Assembly (NCBI GenBank): GCA_933207985.1 | Contig: OW240913.1 | Coordinates: forward strand, 330,615,497-330,679,496 | DNA: 64,000 bases | Direction of reading: 5' to 3' | Origin: Pelobates cultripes | Lineage: Eukaryota; Chordata; Amphibia; Anura; Pelobatidae | Shown here: positions 57,600-64,000 of the stretch, one piece after another | Layout of the letters: every line of letters begins with the position of its first letter | How positions within the stretch are numbered: the stretch's first letter is position 1 | Translations under genes and position numbers: made by a program | The notes under the pieces: model-generated | What the model was told of the DNA's origin: nothing | The model's database searches: none | The model's input: only the letters and a program-made list of their open reading frames with translations

Positions 57600-60250
57600 T
57601 GAACGAGGAGTAATTCCAACAGACAAAAGCATGTCAAGCTTAGTGAAGCCTGTATAGGATTGTAAGAGGATCTCAATGACCGTCTCAGGGATGCCTATAC
57701 TAATATGGACTCCCGCATCAACACCAGAACTTGAGGATCCTGGTGTGTCATGGGGCCTTGTAATAGGTCTGGACGTACAGGAATTTCCCTTGGAGGTTCC
57801 AGAATCATCTTATTCATCATAGGAATTAGAGTCGACACGGTCTTCCACTGTCACCTCTTGCATTGCCTTTTTAAGAAGGTCGAAAACAGGAAAATATGTA
57901 CATCATACTAAAATTCTAAATTTGAGCCAGTGTATCCTGAACCTGAGCATTCTGGTCCTAGCATGTAAAAAATACTTCTGGACCTGGTAGTTCCAAGAAA
58001 TGGCCATCAAACAATCTGCATCAACCACGAGGATCCGTCAGGACATGGTTGCCAATCCACCTTGGCACAGTTATTCGGCTCCAGCAAACAGCCATGGTAT
58101 TCTGAGCCACTGGTTGTTCTTCTGTGCCCTGATCATTATGGGCTGGAATTCCATCAATACGTATCTGTGAGACCCATCTTGGTAGATATAGGATATAGTT
58201 GCATTGAAATTTGAGCAAATTTGGACCCACTCGTTCTTCAGCAAGCCTCTGAAGTGAAGAAGAGCCTAGAAAATGACTCTTAATTCCATACAAATGAATG
58301 GAAATATTGTGCAACATGGTCCAAACACTGTGCAACCAATCTTATAAAAACTGGAATTCGAGCTAATAATTGACCAATGAGGTTCTGTTCACTGGAAACT
58401 CAGAGATCCAATCCCTCTTTCAGCAGCCAGGATAAGGTGCAACTCCACTGATGGGGACATAGTAAGTGGCTGGCTCCAATAATCTCTCTCTTGTTAGACC
58501 AAGATAGGAAGGATCTGTAAGGAATCCAGAGATGTCATTGGGCCCCTCTGACAAGTCTTCTGGTGGAAGCCCTGGTGGATTCCTAGTAGTTGCATCTATT
58601 TTCTTGCTGTTACCAAGCAGAAATGAAGAAACTGTGAGAGAAAACCTTTACAATCTGTGGAACTGTTCCCGAGATAGGGAAAAGCAGAGCCTAGAATTTT
58701 CAACTCAGGAATGTCAATCACTGAGCTGGTCTGAAACTGCTTTTCTTGATATTCATCAAGCAGCCAAACTTTAGGAGTTATGAAAGAACTATATACCTAT
58801 GTGTGCCTGCCTTCTGAGGGTCTAAGGCTATCACAAGTAGAATCTCCAGATAATGGAACCAGGTGGAGTTCTGGACTCTCAATAACACTATAAGCACATA
58901 GAAAGATTCTTGGGGCCGCATTGAGGCCAAATGGTAGGGCACTAACATGGAAGTTCTCTTCTGAGCTAATGCCGAAGATCTCTGCAGATTGGACTGAAAG
59001 TAAGCATCCTTGAGATATATAGAGGTAAGGAAATTATCCTTCCAGATTGCTTGAGATATGGATCTGATTGACTCCATCCTGAAGACTCTAACATTCAGCC
59101 TCTTGTTGGCCCCTCTTAGATCCAGTGTAGGCCTTCATGTGCTTTTCCTCTTAGCACCAGAAGAGAGGTCGAAACTTGTCCCTGGAACTGCTCTTGTTCT
59201 GGGACCTAAATAAAAATCACCTCTTCGTCCAGAAGGCTTCTTCCTTCAGTGCTTTACCTTTTGATTCATTGGTCTTAATGCTCCTGTTGGTATGGAGGCC
59301 CGTGCCCGTTAAGAAAAAACTCCAGTCTATATCAATCTGGGCCATGGATAACACTCAAGCCTCCAGAGTATGACAAGCCCAGGTATGTGTAATCAGAAAA
59401 ATGAGGCTCCTAGTAATGGAGGAGATATGTTCATTGCTGAAGAGCAAAACAACTGCGTTATAGCTACATTAGAACCTTGAAAGGCAGGTTTACCAACTGC
59501 CATGAGTTACCTCTGGAGTATTCCCCGCAGGGCCAGTAGCTTCATGTATCTCAGAAATACTGGTTACTGGAGGTTCTCCGGTCAGACTATGAGGAGCTGG
59601 GATCCTTGGAACTTCCATCCTAAGGTAACAATATCTTGCAGCCCTTATTCGCCTTTTCAATGGAATTATCCAAAGTTTTCCCCAAACAGCACCACCCCTT
59701 CAAATAGAATGGTGTAGAGGGCAGACTTTGAGGATGAGTCATCATCCCAGAAACAGAACCATAATGCTTTCTTAGCTGCTATAGATAAAGCCATTTGATC
59801 CACAGACTATCCTAGTTACATCTAGGGAAGTTTCTGTGAAGAAGCCAGTTGTAACCAGAAGACTTCAGACAGCCTCTTCAATCTTGGCCTTTAATATCTC
59901 TCTCCATAGTAGCCTTTAGATCTTTAATCACATATTTCATGTTTGTAGAAACAGCAGCAGAAATCACAGCTGGTTAGCCTCCTGCAATGGTAGGCGTAAA
60001 ATTTTGGACAGGTCTGCGTCCAGCTATGATCCATAAGTGTGCAACTTAGGTGGTGTAGTTCTGGGGTTGGAAATAACTTCCTTCACAGGGTAAAGCCTGG
60101 CCTCTTTTCTTACCCCTAAGGCCTCTGGAACTTACTTTGTAAGCCCTGCCCACATGCCATGTGGCTGCACAGTGATAGGTCATGCTGAAGCGACAACCTT
60201 CTGGAGGCAGTCAGTGCATAACCGATTCCTTCCACTGTATTCTCCCCATA
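57600..60250 (-). pseudogene. decayed DIRS RT-RNase H and gag zone
   Basis: Minus-strand shards: 59077-58778 gives FLTSIYLKDAYFQ, equivalent to the LDLKDAY box of the first element, and later FHYLEILLV where YLDDLLL stands there, so the catalytic aspartates are lost. 58335-58021 ends with NHVLTDPRG, matching LLTDPRGNQ near the end of the intact RT-RNase H ORF. Many stops and shifts interrupt the rest. The gag zone further upstream could not be read. Confidence 0.7.
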
Positions 60251-60779
60251 TCCAGATCCTGGTGAAGAATCAGACACCTGACAAATAATAATAACTAAAT
60301 ATTACCTGTGGTAAAGTATTAAGAAAAAATGTGCACTGTTAAATTCTATAAGAAACCAGCGAAACAGCTTTAAAACAGGCTGAAGACAGCACTTATCCAT
60401 GTCTGGAGACCCTGCAAATACTTACCCAATAAGTGTATGTTTACTGTAATTTTCCCTTTATTTTAGGCACTTTCTGGCAATTGCCCTTATCCAAGATGGC
60501 TGCCACAACTTGTATTCCCACAATGCAAGTCCTCTGTATTAGGCCCAATAAGGCACAAACTGCACACATGTGGGCCTATTCTGAGTGTGTTTGCTGTTAG
60601 AGACCAGGGAGAGGACTCTGTCTGAAGCCTACATGGCCCCTAAACACCCAGGGAACCAGGAATAAATCACTGGGACCGAGGGGAAGCAAAATAGATAACA
60701 AAAGTGCCTGCAAGGAAGTTTAAAAGGAAACCAGGAGCAAAAAATCAATTTTAAAGGCACCACAGTCTAAAGGCCGCAA

Positions 60780-60860
60780 GGTATAAAAGGTAACACAGTT
60801 TTCAAAATGTATCACAGTTTCCAAAATGTATCACAGTTTCCAAAATTTATCACAGTTTTC
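60780..60860. repeat. ~20-bp tandem repeat in DIRS-2 leader
   Basis: Three to four units of TATCACAGTTTCCAAAATG. Confidence 0.75.
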
Positions 60861-61016
60861 AAACAAACTGCAGTCTTCAATGACTTGCGGTATTACATGC
60901 AACTTTAAATGAAAACAGTTTTAAATGCAACACAGCTTAAATGCTTCCTAGTAAAAGCACAACCGCGTTATGTACCACAATCTTAAAAATAAGGTACAGC
61001 TGTATAATGCACTAGT

Positions 61017-61097
61017 TTAACCTCTTAAGGACACCTGACATGTGTGACATGTCATGGTTCCCTTTTTATTCCACAAGTTTGGTCCTTAAGGGGTTAA
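61017..61097. mobile_element. palindromic TTAA MITE inside DIRS-2
   Basis: Close copy of 5667-5746, with ends TTAACCTCTTAAGGACA and TCCTTAAGGGGTTAA, bounded by TTAA. It inserted after the DIRS element arrived, or into its progenitor. Confidence 0.75.
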
Positions 61098-61253
61098 AGA
61101 TATCAAAGCTTAAATGCATCACAGCATAAAAGCACAACTGCATAATGTACTACAGTAAAACAGAAAATAAAGTAATGAAGATAAAACAACATACATGTCC
61201 GTAAGTAAAGGGAGCAAATTGCTCACGTCCTAAGGGCTGTAGGACAGGAAAAA

Positions 61254-61355
61254 GACTGAGGACCTTAGGGATGGAGCCTCCTTTTAAAACCTTGGTGGTT
61301 TTCCTGTCCTATCGGCTGTAGGGGAGGAGCTAACCCATGTGTATATGCTGCCATG
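61254..61355 (-). repeat. DIRS-2 right inverted terminal repeat
   Basis: Identical inverse of 56017-56118. The element ends about 13 bp further right at CCAGGAAA before a TA run. Confidence 0.9.
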
Positions 61356-61489
61356 ATTAGCCAGGAAATATATATACTGGAGCCCTGGTGATGCAACAGT
61401 AAAAATATATATATATATATATATTTTTTATTGATACATTTCTTCTTCAAAATATTAGTTCTTTTAGGGTAATTAAATTATATAGTAAC

Positions 61490-62070
61490 GCATACTCACA
61501 CACAGACAATCTTACTGATGCACACAAATAGGCTCATTGACAGACAATCTCAATGACACACACAGACAAGGTTACTGGCACACACACAAATTTAGTAGAC
61601 AAACTCTGATACACACAAGCTTACTACAGACAAGCTGTCACACACACGCTCACTACAGACACGCTCACTGATGCGCACACACTCTCCCTACAGACAAGCC
61701 CATTGACACACACATGCTCCCTACAGAAGAGCTCATTAACACACACACACATATTATCCCTACAGACAAGCTCACTCACTAGCAGGCACACACACACAAA
61801 CTTACTAGCAGGCACACACACACAGAGGCTCCCTCACTAGCAGATGCGCATGCACACACACACACACAGAGGCAGACAGCCACACACAGTCAGTCAGACG
61901 CACACAGTCAGTCAGACGCAGGCAGTCACTCACTCACACGCAGGCAGTCACACACACACACAGGCAGACAGACACACACAGTCACACACAGGCAGTCACA
62001 CACAGGCAGTCACACACAGGCAGTCACACACAGTCACAGGAAGTCACACACAGTCACACACTCACACTGG
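61490..62070. repeat. CA-rich satellite (GGCAGTCACACACA and related)
   Basis: Left part: CTCACTACAGACACGCTC-type units. Right part: GGCAGTCACACACA and CAGTCAGACGCACA units. Confidence 0.85.
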
Positions 62071-62074
62071 CCTC

Positions 62075-62590
62075 CCCTCCCCCTAATACACTGCTGACCC
62101 CCCTCCCCTAATATACTGCTGTCACCCCCCTCCCCTCCCCCAATACATTACTACCCCCTCCCCTCCCCCAATACATTACTGACCCCCCTCCCCTCCTCAA
62201 TACATTACTGACCCCCCTCCCCAATACATTTACTGACCCCCCTCCCCTCCCAATGCATTTACTGACCCCCCTCCCCCAATACATTACTGACCCCCCTCCT
62301 CTCCACCAATACATTACTGCCCTCCCTCCCCAATACATTACTGACCACCCCTCCCCCAATACATTACTGACCCCCCTCCTCTCCACCAATACATTACTGC
62401 CCTCCCTCCCCAATACATTACTGACCACCCCTCCCCCAATACATTACTGACCCCCCTCCTCTCCCCAATGCATTACTGACACCCCCCTCCCCAATGCATT
62501 TACTGACCCCCCTCCCCAATACATTACTGACCCCTCCCCTCCCCAATACATTACTGACCCCCCTCCTCTCCTCTCCCCAATACAATAGAT
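62075..62590. repeat. minisatellite CAATACATTACTGACCCCCC, ~22-30-bp units
   Basis: About 20 units of CCCCAATACATTACTGACCC with variable C/T spacers. A 73-bp stretch (CTCCTCTCCACCAATACATT onward) is duplicated at 62286 and 62366. Minus-strand frames (VMYWGRGG) are artefacts. Confidence 0.92.
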
Positions 62591-62599
62591 CCCCCCAAG

Positions 62600-62936
62600 C
62601 CCCTTTATTCTTACCTTTCCAACAGTTCATGTTGCAGGAGGGAAGAGAGGCCGCGATCTAATCGGAGTAGGTACGGCCGCCGCGCAGCCGCCGGATATGA
62701 CGTCATGTCGTCATTTGCCGCTCACATCCGGCGGCTGACGGGAAGCATCTGTGCGCTCGCACAGGAAGCAGCCGCGGCCGGCGCGGCGCGGATGTGGCTG
62801 CGCCGGCCGCATAGGCAAACAGAATTTTTTTTTTTCTGGTCTTGTGGCTGAGGTCAGCCACATGTCAAAGCGGCCCCAGGGCTGGCGGCCTACCGGGAAA
62901 TTTCCCGGTATCCCGGTAGGCCAGTCCGGCCCTGGC
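62600..62936 (+). mobile_element. GC-rich element end (CCGGGAAATTTCCCGG … CCAGTCCGGCCCTG)
   Basis: GC-rich body with GCGGCCGG and CGCCGGCCGC palindromes and a T11 tract. The end is the same palindrome and terminus as in 18295-18336, here intact (CCAGTCCGGCCCTG). It follows the minisatellite directly. Right after it, near 62960-62995, a shorter MITE-like pair (ACTACAACTACCATCATGCT) is visible. Confidence 0.65.
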
Positions 62937-63167
62937 AACCAGATCCCCAGATATCTGTAGAACTACAACTACCATCATGCTTTGCTAGGCTGACAAAGTA
63001 TCATGTGAATTGTATTTCTCCAACATCTAGTGATCTACCTGCTGGACACTATTTTGGCATATACATTTGTAATAAGGTCATTGTAACATGCCTTTAAATA
63101 ATAATTACTACTACTGAACACTATATTTGCACAGATTTAGTAGTGAAGGAGTTAAGTTAAGAGTGCG

Positions 63168-64000
63168 AATTGAAGATTATGCTAGCTTTAGTGTACCGAT
63201 AATCTTAATTTTAATAATGACAGGAGGCAAGTATTTTGCATAATCTTTCTTTACTAACTCCATAGCAGCAAAGAAAAGAGTGACAAAACTGAGAACCAAT
63301 CACAATGCAGTATAGAGTATAAGAGTATAAGAGGTGTAACACATTACATCATTTCCTCTAAAAGCATGCGACATCACAAGATCATAATGCAGAATAATAA
63401 CAGAGATAACTCGTAAAGGTCCATGGTAAGATAATGGTAGAACGTGTGAACTGAACACAAAACATGTAGACTCCAAGCGAAGACTTCTTGATGTCAAGTG
63501 ATGATCTCCCATGACAGGACGATGATGACACCTTGAATGGAGTCTTTAGTTCCTTGAGGTATCTGGTTAAACTGAAACGAGAATATAAAGGGTATTAGAT
63601 TCCAAAAATGGTTGTGTAAAAACAATGAAATGTCTATCCCTTACGATTAAATTAAACCCACCAATATAAAAACAGAACAAATACATTCCTCCCGTCTATC
63701 GGTGCTAACTAAAACATCCCACCCACCTGGCATATCTGCATCAAGTGTATGAGTAACCCAAATTTAGGCATCAGTACAATAATAGCAGAAACGAAGAGTT
63801 GGAAATATGCATGAAAACAGAGGGAGGGAAGTAGCGAGAGAGAGCAGGGAGGGAAAATACTCGCCTCCTGTCATTATTAAAATTAAGATTATCGGTACAC
63901 TAAAGCTAGCATATTCGTCAATTTTATCACATGACAGGAGGCTTCGTATTTTGCAATTTCAACGCTGGGAAAGCAGAGAAAAAGCCGGATTATCGAGAGG
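63168..64000 (-). mobile_element. third DIRS element, cut by the window edge
   Basis: Same family as the first element. The left end begins AATTGAAGATTATGCTAGC, the inverted terminal repeat (GACAGGAGGCAAG ...) follows, and an internal complementary region lies at 63850-63950. The last bases of the recombinase gene follow on the minus strand. About 600 bp between terminal repeat and internal region replace the 430 bp of the first element. The rest lies beyond 64000. Confidence 0.9.
63850..63950. repeat. DIRS-3 internal complementary region
   Basis: Contains CTCGCCTCCTGTCATTATTA and ACATGACAGGAGGCTTCG, the complements of the left end and of the presumed right end. It matches the left end with a few differences (CTCGCC against CTTGCC expected; ATATTC against ATAATC), unlike the exact match in the other two elements. 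Confidence 0.85.

Larger units (their letters stand above)
55967..61368 (-). mobile_element. second DIRS-type retrotransposon, coding-dead, termini perfect (5.4 kb)
   Basis: A DIRS element of another family, inserted in a TA microsatellite. Inverted termini of 102 bp (56017-56118 and 61254-61355) are identical. The internal complementary region (56165-56262) exactly matches the complement of both ends. Order on the minus strand is 5' leader (61.0-60.3 kb), unreadable gag zone (60.2-59.1 kb), RT shards (59077-58778), RNase H/extension end (58335-58021), multiplied recombinase 3' part (57560-56314), internal complementary region. A palindromic TTAA MITE is inserted at 61017-61097. Confidence 0.9.

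Noticed and set aside
62108..62630. Minus-strand frames with VMYWGRGGxSN repeats
   Set aside because: Artefacts of the CAATACATTACTGACC minisatellite.

Overview
The window reads as anuran (frog) nuclear DNA: AT-rich, about 1% coding, split by large introns and crowded with transposons. The main clues are many TTAA-flanked short inverted-repeat elements of the kind described as T2 MITEs in Xenopus, three DIRS-type tyrosine-recombinase retrotransposons, a Penelope-like element and a decayed L1 ORF1. The species cannot be named from the sequence alone.

One host gene is visible, on the + strand: SPATA7 (photoreceptor connecting cilium). Six internal exons lie at 15456-15574, 24389-24849, 26159-26222, 36039-36070, 47950-48027 and 50053-50110. 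All have AG/GT borders and their phases chain without a break. A possible last exon is at 54311-54420. The first exons were not found and probably lie upstream of the window.

Layout. 1-15.4 kb: upstream intron or flank with T2 MITEs, an L1 ORF1 remnant (minus), a Penelope-like remnant with inverted terminal repeats (9.76-11.39 kb), a hAT MITE and a 593-bp T2 element. 15.5-24.4 kb: intron with minisatellite and microsatellite blocks. 26.2-36.0 kb: intron holding a nearly complete 5.96-kb DIRS retrotransposon (minus) with inverted termini, an internal complementary region, gag, RT-RNase H and tyrosine recombinase. 36.1-47.9 kb: intron with a 3.2-kb array of a 38-bp repeat, a hAT MITE with 8-bp target duplication, and a row of T2 elements sharing TTAA sites. 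48-55.9 kb: simple repeats, a possible LTR remnant and a long palindrome with two decayed hammerhead-like cores. 55.97-61.37 kb: a second DIRS element whose genes are ruined but whose termini match exactly. 61.5-62.9 kb: satellite arrays next to a GC-rich element end. 63.17 kb to the edge: a third DIRS element, cut by the window.

In the DIRS elements the genes act together. Gag packages the RNA, RT-RNase H copies it, the internal complementary region is the template for joining the two ends, and the tyrosine recombinase integrates the circle without a classical target duplication. In the first element RT-RNase H is open, gag has a one-base frameshift and the recombinase has one in-frame stop. 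I found no operon, CRISPR array or new multi-gene system. The unusual content lies in repeat architecture: a coding-dead DIRS with perfect termini and an internally multiplied recombinase segment, satellite arrays repeatedly abutting the same type of element end, and chained TTAA elements.
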